Assembly: GCA_910579655.1 (NCBI GenBank)
Contig: CAJTVE010000030.1
Coordinates: 1-35,855, forward strand
Direction: 5' to 3'
From: an uncultured Allobaculum sp.
Lineage (GTDB): Bacteria; Bacillota_I; Bacilli_A; Erysipelotrichales; Erysipelotrichaceae
DNA: 35,855 bases
The translations under genes and the position numbers were made by a program. Below the pieces are notes generated by a model. The model did not search any database. It was not told where the DNA came from and saw nothing but the letters and a program-made list of their open reading frames with translations. Of this stretch, positions 1 through 8,039 are shown in pieces. Position 1 is the first letter of the stretch; each line of letters opens with the position of its first letter.

Positions 1-1
1 A

Positions 2-49
2 AACCTCCCGTCGATACAACCAGATCATATCCGGTTCCGGCGGGAGGTT
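2..49 (-). terminator. Inverted repeat at window edge, likely terminator
   Basis: AACCTCCCG at 2-10 pairs perfectly with CGGGAGGTT at 41-49, and an inner CCGG...CCGG could extend the structure. It lies about 75 bases past the stop of the minus-strand secreted-protein gene. On the minus strand the stem runs into Ts at the window edge, so the T-tract cannot be judged. It could instead end a gene outside the window. Confidence 0.5.
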
Positions 50-122
50 CTAGAACGTCCAAATATTAAAAGCTAACGCAAGGATTATCGATTGCTCAGT
101 GGAGTTTGTGAAAAATAACGCT

Positions 123-494
123 TTATGGAGCCAGATAATACTGTTCAAAGTAGGTGATACCCGAGTAAGTATAGCCTACCGTCACAACAACAGATGTAGA
201 TGTGCTTGTCAGAGGGGCATTGGCAATCCAAGCATTTGTTGCTCCTACATTGATTGCAGCAATTCCCCTAATTGCAATAATCCGATTTGTAGCGAGTTCA
301 TGATCAAAAGTCAGTTTCACTTTAACACCACTGCCAGAAAGTGGAGATAACCAGTCACTCGTGATTGTTCCCCAAAGGCGGGGAGTCATTTGCGCAGGAG
401 CTGCAGCCGCTTTTACAGCGCAACTGATCGAACTGGCTGGGTTTAACACCAGAAGCGATGCGACAGCCAAGAGCGCAATTCTTGATCTTTTCAT
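123..494 (-). CDS. Small secreted protein of unknown function
   Basis: This 123-residue protein begins with a classic signal peptide: K2 and R3/R5, a hydrophobic core at about 7-17 and small residues at about 20-33, with a likely signal peptidase I cut around the AVKAAAA stretch. The mature part of about 90 residues is rich in Ser, Thr, Val and Ala with alternating hydrophobics, which suggests a small all-beta domain, and it ends in an aromatic tail (YFEQYYLAP). I do not recognise the family. The start is well supported by AAGGAG six bases before the ATG. It lies just downstream of the ABC/two-component operon on the same strand, but a 169-base gap full of repeats suggests its own promoter. 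A role as substrate or signal of that transporter is only a guess. Confidence 0.75.
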   Translation of the reverse strand: MKRSRIALLAVASLLVLNPASSISCAVKAAAAPAQMTPRLWGTITSDWLSPLSGSGVKVKLTFDHELATNRIIAIRGIAAINVGATNAWIANAPLTSTSTSVVVTVGYTYSGITYFEQYYLAP

Positions 495-507
495 ATTGTT
501 CTCCTTC

Positions 508-593
508 CAGTAAGGATATCCTTTCTTCGTTTCAGTAAAGGTATCCTTTCTTGATTCTATTTTTACTGTTTCTTCATTACTGAAGTGTTACTG
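508..593 (-). repeat. Cluster of direct repeats and CAGTAA/TTACTG motifs upstream of the secreted protein
   Basis: Two 20-base direct repeats (508-527 and 533-552) differ at two positions and have a 25-base period. The first contains the perfect palindrome AAGGATATCCTT. Three more copies of TTACTG follow at 563, 577 and 588, and CAGTAA opens both long repeats. The cluster ends about 14 bases from the ATG, between it and the upstream permease gene. It looks like an operator or iteron-like regulator site. Confidence 0.6.
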
Positions 594-663
594 AGTTGGG
601 GGTGAGAATATGAATCTTTTGAAGTTTCAATCGAGTGTAACCATTCATGGAAGATATTTCCAT

Positions 664-3162
664 TTAATCTGGATGGAACGTGTTTTTTCGAACGCCCCAC
701 AGAAAGAAAGCAACCAGAATTCCGAGAATACCGATTGTCCAAAGCAAGGCGTTGACACGTTCATGAATATGCGAAGCTGAAGTGACACAAATGAGTAGAA
801 CAGTCACCAGCAAGACCATCATAAAGGCTGAAAACAGGAACAGATAGAGCTTACGATGAAGAGAACGGACCAAAGCGTCTGTTTTTTTCTTATCTAATCC
901 TGCAAGCTTAAGCCGATGCAGGTAGTTCGTTTCTTTTTCGCGCTGTTTGTTCTCATTTAAGATCAGAATGAACACTCCTGTCGTTAAAGCGGCGATGCAT
1001 AAACAACCAATCACCAGAATACGCATCTTTATTTTTTGAAGACTTACCATATGTTCTGAAGCATAATTCCTGAATTCAATCCCATCGGCACAACCGAGTC
1101 TGCTTAACTCCAACTCTACAGAAAGCTGGTTTTCCTGAGATTTCAGATCAGCATTGACAACGTTGAGCAGCGGGACAGCCAGATGGATGGAATAGGCGGG
1201 CAGTTCCAGGGGAATGACGGATTCTTTTGGCTGTCGAATAATTCCGCTTACCGGTATCTGTTCTGTTTTTCCTTTTCGATTCGTAATTTGCAGGATAGTT
1301 CCTGGTTTGATTGTCGTCTCAGTTTTCCCTTGATCAGCCCCATCCTGAACGGCATTCAGGACACCAGGCTGTGTTTCATGTACAGGCGGCAAAGAGAGAA
1401 TTGCTTCTTTCCCTTGCATCCAGTTCTCCCAGTTTACAGTTCCCTCAAAAACCTGCTCCTGCAGGCTTTGGATCATTTCTGGTTGAGAGTAGTAGTAGAT
1501 TCGCGGATAAAAGCGCCATTGACCCCGGGAATTGAGAGATAAGGTGCCAGGGACATCAGGCATACCGAAGTCCGACGGTTGGGCGGAGTAGATCAGGGAT
1601 TGTTCGAGATCAGGCCAGGCGACTTCATTGTTCATCGTCCAGCCATAATAATAGACATTTTCCAGATTCCCGTTTTTCAGGATCTGGTCTTTCATTTCCT
1701 GAGGAATTGGCTCCTGGTATTGAAACAGAGAAGAAATGGCTGGGTGAGTTTCTGTCTCTTCAAGAAAGAAACGCTTTTCTGGAACCAGAACGCTTCGAAT
1801 GGAATAATCAGGAAAGCTGTTCAGATCGTTGAGCACGATAAGTTCATTGGCAAGCACACCAGCCCCAAAAATCCAGATCACTTGAATGGCAAGAATGATT
1901 CCAATCATTGTCAGATAATTTGAGATCAGATAACAAGCCATCCGCTGACGGACTGTTTTTTCACTGATGGGCTGATTTTTTGGACGTCTGGAATGGCGTA
2001 TGCGGCTGGCAGCAGGCTTTGGCTGGTACTGGCAGATTGAGCCGGTATAAATGGCGAGAATTCCAAATCCACAAGGACAAAAAAGAAGAGTCAGGACGAC
2101 CAGCAGCTGACTGATCCAGGCGGGGGTTTTGGTCAGCCAAAGGCTGATCAGAAAGACCAGACCGGGAAGCCAGGCAGCCTTTGCGCAAAGCGTAAGCAAA
2201 TCCAGACAAAGCCGGGATTTACGGATTCCGAAAACCCGCATCAGCCGGATTTCATTCCGATGCTGATAAATCCAGAGCGCCATGGATTCGACAAGAAACA
2301 GAAAGAAAATGAAGACCATGCCAGCCATCAATGTGGTGAAAGGCAGGTTTTCAGCGGAAAGCGGATCCTTCGACATCTCTCGATTGTCGTTCAGATAGAT
2401 GTGCTCGGGTTCGATATCTAGTGTTTTCCAGACCTTGGAATAGCTAGGGTTCGCCTTAAAAAAGACATTTTCAACGGGTGTGCTTTCAAAAGGCCCGCCG
2501 TTTTCCAAACTTGCACAAAAGAAGCGAAGAGTGCTGCCATCGCCATTCCAGAAGCGGGAATAGTTTTCAAGAACACCGCTCAATTGAAAGGACTGCTTTT
2601 CCACACTGCCTTCTTCAGTCTGGACCAGAAGTTCGATGGGCTGACCGAGTTCATAGGAAATCCCCAGTGAATCCAGGGCTTCGGCCTCGACAGCGATTTC
2701 GCCAGCCTGCATAGGAAGATCTCCATATTTTAAGCGCAGACAGGCAAGCTCAAAAAAGGCGTCATCTGCATAGCCGATTGTTCCATAGCTTTGATATCCG
2801 GTAAAACCTGCGCTCTCGTCCGGTTCATTATCGGCTGTTTCTTGCTTGTCGGGCGGGTCTGGCTGTGGGCAAACAACCTGACCGGCAAGAGATTGCGTTC
2901 CGATTGTTTCAATCATTGGATTTTCCAGAACTTTTTCGGCCTGCTCAGAAGAAATCTGAAAAACACCTGTTTCCCAGATTCCATAGCTTTGGTCAGCCAG
3001 CTGCTGTGCCTTATTGGATGTATAGCTTTGGATGCCGATCGCAAAAAGCGCCAGCAGCGCGCCAATCCAGAAACTGAGGCGCAGACGACTAACCAGTCTG
3101 GGATTTCCCGAAAAAAATCCCCGTGAACGTCTGGAAATTTTTGGGTTTGCTTTATCCCTCAT
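664..3162 (-). CDS. ABC transporter permease, large FtsX/MacB-like
   Basis: This is an 832-residue membrane protein with two FtsX-like halves. One transmembrane helix at about 26-48 is followed by an extracytoplasmic domain of about 230 residues and a cluster of helices at about 278-375. A further helix at about 410-432 is followed by a second external domain of about 260 residues and three C-terminal helices at about 700-825. The architecture fits permeases that move lipids, peptides or envelope substrates or resist antimicrobial peptides; it does not match BceB (about 650 aa, one external domain). In-frame ATGs exist up to 3228, but GGAAAGG nine bases before the ATG at 3162 decides the start, which overlaps the ATPase gene by 11 bases. 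The substrate cannot be told from sequence. Confidence 0.85.
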   Translation of the reverse strand: MRDKANPKISRRSRGFFSGNPRLVSRLRLSFWIGALLALFAIGIQSYTSNKAQQLADQSYGIWETGVFQISSEQAEKVLENPMIETIGTQSLAGQVVCPQPDPPDKQETADNEPDESAGFTGYQSYGTIGYADDAFFELACLRLKYGDLPMQAGEIAVEAEALDSLGISYELGQPIELLVQTEEGSVEKQSFQLSGVLENYSRFWNGDGSTLRFFCASLENGGPFESTPVENVFFKANPSYSKVWKTLDIEPEHIYLNDNREMSKDPLSAENLPFTTLMAGMVFIFFLFLVESMALWIYQHRNEIRLMRVFGIRKSRLCLDLLTLCAKAAWLPGLVFLISLWLTKTPAWISQLLVVLTLLFCPCGFGILAIYTGSICQYQPKPAASRIRHSRRPKNQPISEKTVRQRMACYLISNYLTMIGIILAIQVIWIFGAGVLANELIVLNDLNSFPDYSIRSVLVPEKRFFLEETETHPAISSLFQYQEPIPQEMKDQILKNGNLENVYYYGWTMNNEVAWPDLEQSLIYSAQPSDFGMPDVPGTLSLNSRGQWRFYPRIYYYSQPEMIQSLQEQVFEGTVNWENWMQGKEAILSLPPVHETQPGVLNAVQDGADQGKTETTIKPGTILQITNRKGKTEQIPVSGIIRQPKESVIPLELPAYSIHLAVPLLNVVNADLKSQENQLSVELELSRLGCADGIEFRNYASEHMVSLQKIKMRILVIGCLCIAALTTGVFILILNENKQREKETNYLHRLKLAGLDKKKTDALVRSLHRKLYLFLFSAFMMVLLVTVLLICVTSASHIHERVNALLWTIGILGILVAFFLWGVRKNTFHPD

Positions 3163-3829
3163 ACGGGAATACCTTTCCATCTTCGATAACCAGGACGCCA
3201 TCCGCCTGTTTTGCCAGTCCTGAATCATGGGTGACCATTAAAATGGTCTGACAGAACCGATCGGCGCAGTCTTTGAGCAGCCAGAACACCTCATCCGCGT
3301 TTCGAGTATCTAGGTTGCCAGTCGGTTCGTCCGCAAACACGATAGCGGGCTGAGGATACAGGGCTCTGGCGATCGCCACCCGCTGTTGTTCGCCGCCAGA
3401 AAGCTCGGCTGGAAACTGATCTTCCAGTCCTTTCAGGTTTAAGGTTTCCGCCAGCTGTTCATACCAGTCAGGATTTCGCGGCATTCCTTGCAGATCGCTG
3501 ACAAAGTAGATGTTTTCCTGGGCGGTATAGTCTGGCAGCAGTTCAAAATTCTGAAAAATAAATCCCGTTTTCTGGGCCCGGTAATCGGAGAGTTCTGCGT
3601 CGGTTTTATCCTGGATTTCTTCATCATCTATTCTGACGATGCCCTGGTCAGCTGGCAGCAGTCCACCAAGAATTCGCAGCAGAGTGGTTTTTCCGCATCC
3701 GCTTTTCCCGACCAGAGCAGTCAGTTTTCCTCTTTCGACAGAAAAACTGCACTCTTCCAGCACCGTTCGCGCTGTCCGACCGCTTCCATAGGTTTTGGAC
3801 AGATGTTCGACTTCAATACAAGCTTCCAT
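3152..3829 (-). CDS. ABC transporter ATP-binding protein
   Basis: This 225-residue ATPase belongs to the LolD/MacB/FtsE-like class and powers the adjacent permease. Visible motifs in order are Walker A GKSGCGKTT (about 41-49), the Q-loop in FIFQNFELLPD, signature LSGGEQQRVAIARAL, Walker B IVFADEPTGNLD and the switch histidine in MVTHD. Length is normal for the family. AGGAGGTGA sits 10 bases before ATG 3829; a TTG at 3835 is a less likely start. The gene follows the kinase gene by about 50 bases, and its 3' end overlaps the permease start, so translation is probably coupled. A regulator-kinase-ATPase-permease order is typical of envelope-stress or peptide-sensing modules. Confidence 0.93.
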   Translation of the reverse strand: MEACIEVEHLSKTYGSGRTARTVLEECSFSVERGKLTALVGKSGCGKTTLLRILGGLLPADQGIVRIDDEEIQDKTDAELSDYRAQKTGFIFQNFELLPDYTAQENIYFVSDLQGMPRNPDWYEQLAETLNLKGLEDQFPAELSGGEQQRVAIARALYPQPAIVFADEPTGNLDTRNADEVFWLLKDCADRFCQTILMVTHDSGLAKQADGVLVIEDGKVFPYEG

Positions 3830-3880
3830 TCCCAACTCACCTCCTGTCCATTACTGTAGGGCTCTTTTGTTACTGTTGCA

Positions 3881-5158
3881 TTACCGACTGTACTGATCCA
3901 GCTCTGAACAGGGCAGCAGGACCGTCGCCTGAAAGATGCCGTTGTCCACTCTGGTTTCAAGATGGCCCTGGTGGGCTTTGAGGACTTTGCCGACAAGGTC
4001 ATGACCAATGCCAAAGTGGCCTGCCCGATTGGTCTGATAGCGTCTGAAGGTTTCAGGTGCGGCCTGGTTTCCAGAAAGCAGGCTGGAAGCTATCTTGTTG
4101 TCCAGCGTGTTTTGAAACTGAATTTGAATCTGGCGGCTGTTGAGCCGGGAAGTGATTTGAAGACTGCCTTCAGGGTTGCAGCAATCAATCGCATTGGCCA
4201 ATAAGGTTTCAAAAACCTGCCTGAGCCAAAGAGAATTGCCGCTGATGGAAACTGGATCGAGATGCAGACTGACTTTGAGCTGCTTGCGTCTGATTTCGGA
4301 GCGCTTTTCATGCACGCACATCAGGATTTCCTGGTCCAGATGGAACCTTGTATAGACAGAATGATGAAGTTCGCTTTTGAGCAGGGCAGTACATTCATCA
4401 AGAACAGTTTCACAGTCCTTTAGGTCAGCAGTAAGTTCAGGCGTTTGCATGAGCTGCTCTTGTCCGGCTAAGTCATCGAACAGAAAATACAGGGCGGATA
4501 ATTTCGAAGAAACCTGATGAAGGATGTTTTCATACTGTTGACGGGCGGCCTGCTTTTCTTGCATGAGCCGGCCAGCCAGGTTCAGATCGTCTTCTTCTTT
4601 TTTTCGAAGCGAAGCATCGATGCCAAGAAGCGGAAATTTCTCCTGGCAGGTCTGTATATGGATGGAGGGCTGGACTTTGCCTGAAGTTTTAGCCAGTCTG
4701 ATTTTTTTAGCGCGTCGTTCTGTCTGTAAAGACGAATTCTCCAGTCTGGCGCAAAGCTGATTCTTTTCAAGATTCAGGCGCCAGAAAAACCTGCAGACCA
4801 GAATGAGGCCGCCTAATGCCGCCGCAAAACTAAGAAAGATCACACCCATAAAAATTGGATCCTGAGCCATCAGAGAAACAAGATACCGAAAGCCCAGAAG
4901 ACCATACCCGGACGTCATCCACATCTGCCAGTTGGCAAGCAGACTGACGGGCTGACGCAGTATGGTCATCACCTGATCGGCTGGCAGACTGCCAATGATC
5001 CAGAGCGCAGCAAAGATAAGAGTAAGGACTGGGCTGAATGCCAGAAAACTCAACACCCCGATCAGAGTCCATCGGGTGGCGTTGTTTCTGTTCTTGCTGT
5101 TCTGACTGTTTTTACTGATCTTTCGGTTCTTTCTACTGTTTCTGTTTCCTTTTTTCAC
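3881..5158 (-). CDS. Sensor histidine kinase, divergent
   Basis: This is a 425-residue membrane kinase paired with the regulator immediately upstream. It starts with a basic, Asn/Ser/Lys/Arg-rich cytoplasmic stretch (1-28), then TM1 at about 31-55, a short external loop, TM2 at about 102-124 and a charged linker. The phosphoacceptor is probably H214 (NILHQVSSKL). The ATPase domain shows an N-box (LLANAIDCC) and a G-box-like GHFGIGHDLVGKVL, but the usual DxGxG box is replaced by a QFQNTLDN stretch, so nucleotide binding may be unusual. The GTG start overlaps the regulator stop by four bases (GTGA), which implies translational coupling. The stimulus is unknown; the short sensor loop suggests sensing in the membrane or through the ABC transporter. 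Confidence 0.85.
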   Translation of the reverse strand: MKKGNRNSRKNRKISKNSQNSKNRNNATRWTLIGVLSFLAFSPVLTLIFAALWIIGSLPADQVMTILRQPVSLLANWQMWMTSGYGLLGFRYLVSLMAQDPIFMGVIFLSFAAALGGLILVCRFFWRLNLEKNQLCARLENSSLQTERRAKKIRLAKTSGKVQPSIHIQTCQEKFPLLGIDASLRKKEEDDLNLAGRLMQEKQAARQQYENILHQVSSKLSALYFLFDDLAGQEQLMQTPELTADLKDCETVLDECTALLKSELHHSVYTRFHLDQEILMCVHEKRSEIRRKQLKVSLHLDPVSISGNSLWLRQVFETLLANAIDCCNPEGSLQITSRLNSRQIQIQFQNTLDNKIASSLLSGNQAAPETFRRYQTNRAGHFGIGHDLVGKVLKAHQGHLETRVDNGIFQATVLLPCSELDQYSR

Positions 5159-5835
5159 TCTGTTTCCTCTTTGAGGCGCAGGCGATAGCCCAGCCCGCGC
5201 ACACTTTCCAGTTCAAATACATCGGGGAGCTTTTTGCGCAGTTCGACAAGCCGGACCCGCAAGGAGGCCTCAGTACTTTGCGTGGAAATACAGCTGATCA
5301 GCATTTCTTTTGAGATGGTTCGGCCAAAATTTCGAAACAGGACCAGAAAGATTTTGGCTGTACTGGGCTGAAACGAGATTTCTGGATTGTCCGGAAAAGA
5401 GGCATCTTCGCAAGAAAAAGTCAGTTTCTGTTCCTGTTGGTTCCAGCGCCAGCCCGCATGTTCGATGTTTTCATCACAAAGGCCGTTTCGTCTTGCAAAC
5501 GCGCTCAGGGCCGCAGTCAGAATGCGTGGCTGAAGCGGTTTTGGCATGAAGGTGACACAATCGAGATCGTATCCACGCAAAACAAGATCTTCTTGGGTAT
5601 CGTTGCTAAAAAAGATAACCGGAACAGAGAAGCTTTTTTTAAGCATGGCAACCGTTGGATAGACACATCCATCCGGCAGATGCACATCCAGTAAAAGCAA
5701 GTCTGTCATTCCGTCCATGGCTTCATACAACTCTTCGCAGCTCGCACAGGACTCAGTCTGCCAGCCCTGCTGGTTCAAAGATCGGCAGATCTGTCTTCTT
5801 AAAATCGGTTCATCCTCACATAAAAGTATTTTCAT
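5155..5835 (-). CDS. OmpR-family response regulator
   Basis: This 226-residue regulator is first in the kinase/ABC operon. The receiver domain (1-about 115) has the acidic pocket CEDE (D8), phosphoacceptor D50 in LLLLDVHLPDG, switch residue S77 and K99 in FMPKPL. The C-terminal winged helix (about 135-222) ends with the usual RGLGYRL wing. It probably controls its own operon and perhaps the neighbouring secreted protein. The ATG at 5835 has only a weak AAAGAAG ribosome site. The upstream region carries 13-base tandem repeats that are a natural candidate for its binding site. Confidence 0.92.
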   Translation of the reverse strand: MKILLCEDEPILRRQICRSLNQQGWQTESCASCEELYEAMDGMTDLLLLDVHLPDGCVYPTVAMLKKSFSVPVIFFSNDTQEDLVLRGYDLDCVTFMPKPLQPRILTAALSAFARRNGLCDENIEHAGWRWNQQEQKLTFSCEDASFPDNPEISFQPSTAKIFLVLFRNFGRTISKEMLISCISTQSTEASLRVRLVELRKKLPDVFELESVRGLGYRLRLKEETE

Positions 5836-5846
5836 TTTGTCTTCTT

Positions 5847-5885
5847 TCTAATTTATCTGTCTAATTTGTCTGTCTATTTTGTTTT
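5847..5885 (-). repeat. 13-base tandem repeats upstream of the response regulator
   Basis: TCTAATTTATCTG (5847-5859) and TCTAATTTGTCTG (5860-5872) differ at one base, and a third, decayed unit TCTATTTTGTTTT follows (5873-5885). They sit 12-50 bases before the ATG of the OmpR-type regulator, as expected of an autoregulatory operator or a structured leader. Confidence 0.6.
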
Positions 5886-6563
5886 TGCAGGCCGGACTGG
5901 TTTTTCAAAAACTGTCGAGCTGCCAATGGCATTTTCGTCTTTAAAGAAGAAATTGTTGTTGTTGAAGGTGTCTTCATCCTACTTGAAAAGGATCACTTTT
6001 ATTACCGTTTGATGATTTAATGATTTTGTTTTAAAAAATATGACGGTCAGAATCAGGAATGTAAGATTGAAAGCGTTTTGACAGGGGTATCTTTCGAAAG
6101 AAAAGGATTTTCACAAAAGGCTAATTGTGAAATTGTTCGCATATTAATGCCGGGAGCGCACAGGAAAATATTGATTTTTCTGGGCAGATGCAAGATGGAA
6201 ATTCTCTGCAGCCAGGACAGCTTCGGGAGGGTCTGAACAAAGATAAAATGGCCTGGACAGAGGAAAAACGGAAAATCGACAACAAGATAAAAACGCGAAA
6301 CTGCGGAAGATTAAGGGAAAATTGTCTCAGGAATTCTAACGGGCCAGTTTGGGGAACGTCCTGGGGGAAAACAAGGTTTGTTTTGCCTGCGAACAACAGG
6401 GACAGATAATTTGATTATCGGATACCAAAGGCAAATAAATAACAATATAAAATAATCTTTTATGCATGGATTGATGAATAAAATCAAATGTTTTATGAAC
6501 GAAAGGCAAGAAGAATCTGTCTTTAATTTCAGGCGGGGTTGGGATAAACTAGTATCGTTGAAT
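5886..6563. promoter_or_regulatory. Divergent intergenic region between the regulator operon and fba
   Basis: There are nearly 680 bases with no supported gene between divergent transcription units. It includes the 12-base palindrome TCTTTCGAAAGA (6090-6101) just after a TTGACA (6078), and A+T-rich stretches at 5985-6060 and 6420-6500. A candidate aldolase promoter is TTTAAT (6522-6527), 17 bases, TAAACT (6545-6550). A 73-codon frame at 6188 lacks a ribosome site and was not accepted. Confidence 0.4.
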
Positions 6564-6582
6564 AAAGGAGGATTTTCGAGTC

Positions 6583-7449
6583 ATGTTAGTATCTGCGACA
6601 GAAATGATTAACAAAGCTCACGAAGGCCACTATGCGATCGGTGCCTTCAACATCAACAACATGGAATGGATCAAAGCCATTCTGCTTGGCTGTGAAGCAA
6701 AACAGTCCCCTGTAATCCTCGGCGTTTCCGAAGGTGCAGCAAAATATATGTGCGGTTATAAGAATGCCGTTGACATGGTTAAAAACATCATGGATTTCTA
6801 TAACATCACAGTACCAGTAGCAATCCACCTTGACCATGGTTCCTACGAAGGCGCTAAAAAAGCCATCGAAGCTGGATTCACATCTGTTATGTTCGACGGA
6901 TCTCATTATCCAATCGAAGAAAACATCGAAAAATCCAAAGAACTGATCGAACTCGCTCACTCTAAAGGTATCTCCATCGAATGTGAAGTTGGTGGTATCG
7001 GCGGTGAAGAAGACGGCGTTATCTCTTCTGGTGAAGTTGCTGATCCAAAAGAATGCAAAGCTGTAGCTGACCTCGGCGTTGACTTCTTAGCAGCTGGTAT
7101 CGGTAACATCCACGGTAAATATCCAGCAGACTGGAAAGGCCTGAACTTCGAAGTTCTCGGCGAAATCCAGAAAATTACTGATGGTAAACCACTCGTTCTC
7201 CATGGCGGATCCGGTATCCCACAGGAAATGGTAAAAGAAGCTATCGTTCTTGGTGTTTCCAAAGTAAACATCAACACAGAATGCCAGCTCGTTTTCGCTG
7301 CTGCTACACGTAAATATGTAGAAGATGGCAAAGATCTCGCCAACAAAGGATGGGATCCAAGAAAACTGCTCAAACCAGGAACTGATGCAATCCAGGCTCT
7401 GGTTGAAGACTATGTAACCAACTTCCTTGGTTCCGCTAACAAAGCGTAA
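6583..7449 (+). CDS. fba: Class II fructose-1,6-bisphosphate aldolase
   Basis: This glycolytic enzyme reversibly splits fructose-1,6-bisphosphate into glyceraldehyde-3-phosphate and dihydroxyacetone phosphate in the cytoplasm. At 288 residues it is the usual length for the short Gram-positive class IIB type. The zinc and catalytic residues are visible: D84 and H85 in IHLDHG, H177 in GNIHGKY and H207 in LHGGSGIP; the phosphate-binding GGSG loop and a KVNINTE strand are also present. AAAGGAGG lies 11 bases before the ATG. The codon set is narrow and looks optimised for high expression (many GAA, AAA and GTT/GTA codons, CTC for Leu), unlike its neighbours. It is monocistronic, with a strong terminator 40 bases after the stop. 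Confidence 0.97.
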   Translation: MLVSATEMINKAHEGHYAIGAFNINNMEWIKAILLGCEAKQSPVILGVSEGAAKYMCGYKNAVDMVKNIMDFYNITVPVAIHLDHGSYEGAKKAIEAGFTSVMFDGSHYPIEENIEKSKELIELAHSKGISIECEVGGIGGEEDGVISSGEVADPKECKAVADLGVDFLAAGIGNIHGKYPADWKGLNFEVLGEIQKITDGKPLVLHGGSGIPQEMVKEAIVLGVSKVNINTECQLVFAAATRKYVEDGKDLANKGWDPRKLLKPGTDAIQALVEDYVTNFLGSANKA

Positions 7450-7492
7450 GATCGCACGCTGAATCATTCAGACCATTCGAATAACAATTGAT

Positions 7493-7517
7493 AAGGAGGG
7501 CTCACGCTCTCCTTTTT
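7493..7517 (+). terminator. Rho-independent terminator of fba
   Basis: AAGGAGGGC (7493-7501) pairs with GCTCTCCTT (7506-7514), with one G-U pair and a TCAC loop, and is followed by a T run. Confidence 0.9.
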
Positions 7518-8039
7518 CTATGTCTAGTTTGTTTTTACCTGGAAAAGAGGGGCTGAAAGACATCAGAAAGTACAGTCTGGTTCAATGCTGGCTGATCAAG
7601 GATACCTTTTAAATCCAGAATGGCTGGTTTTTTACCGAACTCTGGGACGGCCTGGAAAAACCGAAACCATTTAATCACAAACTGTTGTAGACTATGAGGG
7701 AATATTGTTTTTCTGCCTGCCCATCCTTTTTGTTCCTGACAGGAATTTTCAAGGAATCGGATTCTTGCGGATGGCAGCAGACCGAATTTGAAAGAGAATC
7801 TGCATCAATTTTGCAGCCATGCGCGGCTGCCCGATTTGAAACTGGCGGCCATGGAGGAGATGAAGGGGCTGAATCCAGGGATATACGAAATCCAGGGATA
7901 TACGAACAGATGGATTCCAAGAAGGAACAGATTCGAATGAAAAAACGAAAGAAGAGACATGAATCCTTCTTTGTGATCAGGCAGAAAACGTCTATTTTTG
8001 CAGATACCTTTTGCATATTTTGAAAAGGAGAAACATGGG
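7518..8039. other. Non-coding stretch between fba and the S9 peptidase
   Basis: About 520 bases with no supported gene. Frames on both strands (7694-8023 plus, 7675-8049 minus) lack ribosome sites and recognisable products. It includes AAGGATACCTTTT at 7598-7610, resembling the repeat motif near 508-552, and a 17-base tandem duplication at 7872-7905. The promoter of the peptidase operon must lie here, but I see no clear consensus. Confidence 0.4.
7872..7905. repeat. Exact 17-base tandem duplication
   Basis: AATCCAGGGATATACGA occurs twice back to back (7872-7888 and 7889-7905) in the non-coding region before the peptidase gene. It may be replication slippage or a doubled binding site. Confidence 0.7.

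Noticed and set aside
99..350. 83-codon plus-strand frame
   Set aside because: It lies antisense within the secreted-protein gene, which has a signal peptide and a strong ribosome site; it is a shadow.
6188..6409. 73-codon plus frame before fba
   Set aside because: No ribosome site, low-complexity polar composition, and fba has its own signals downstream.
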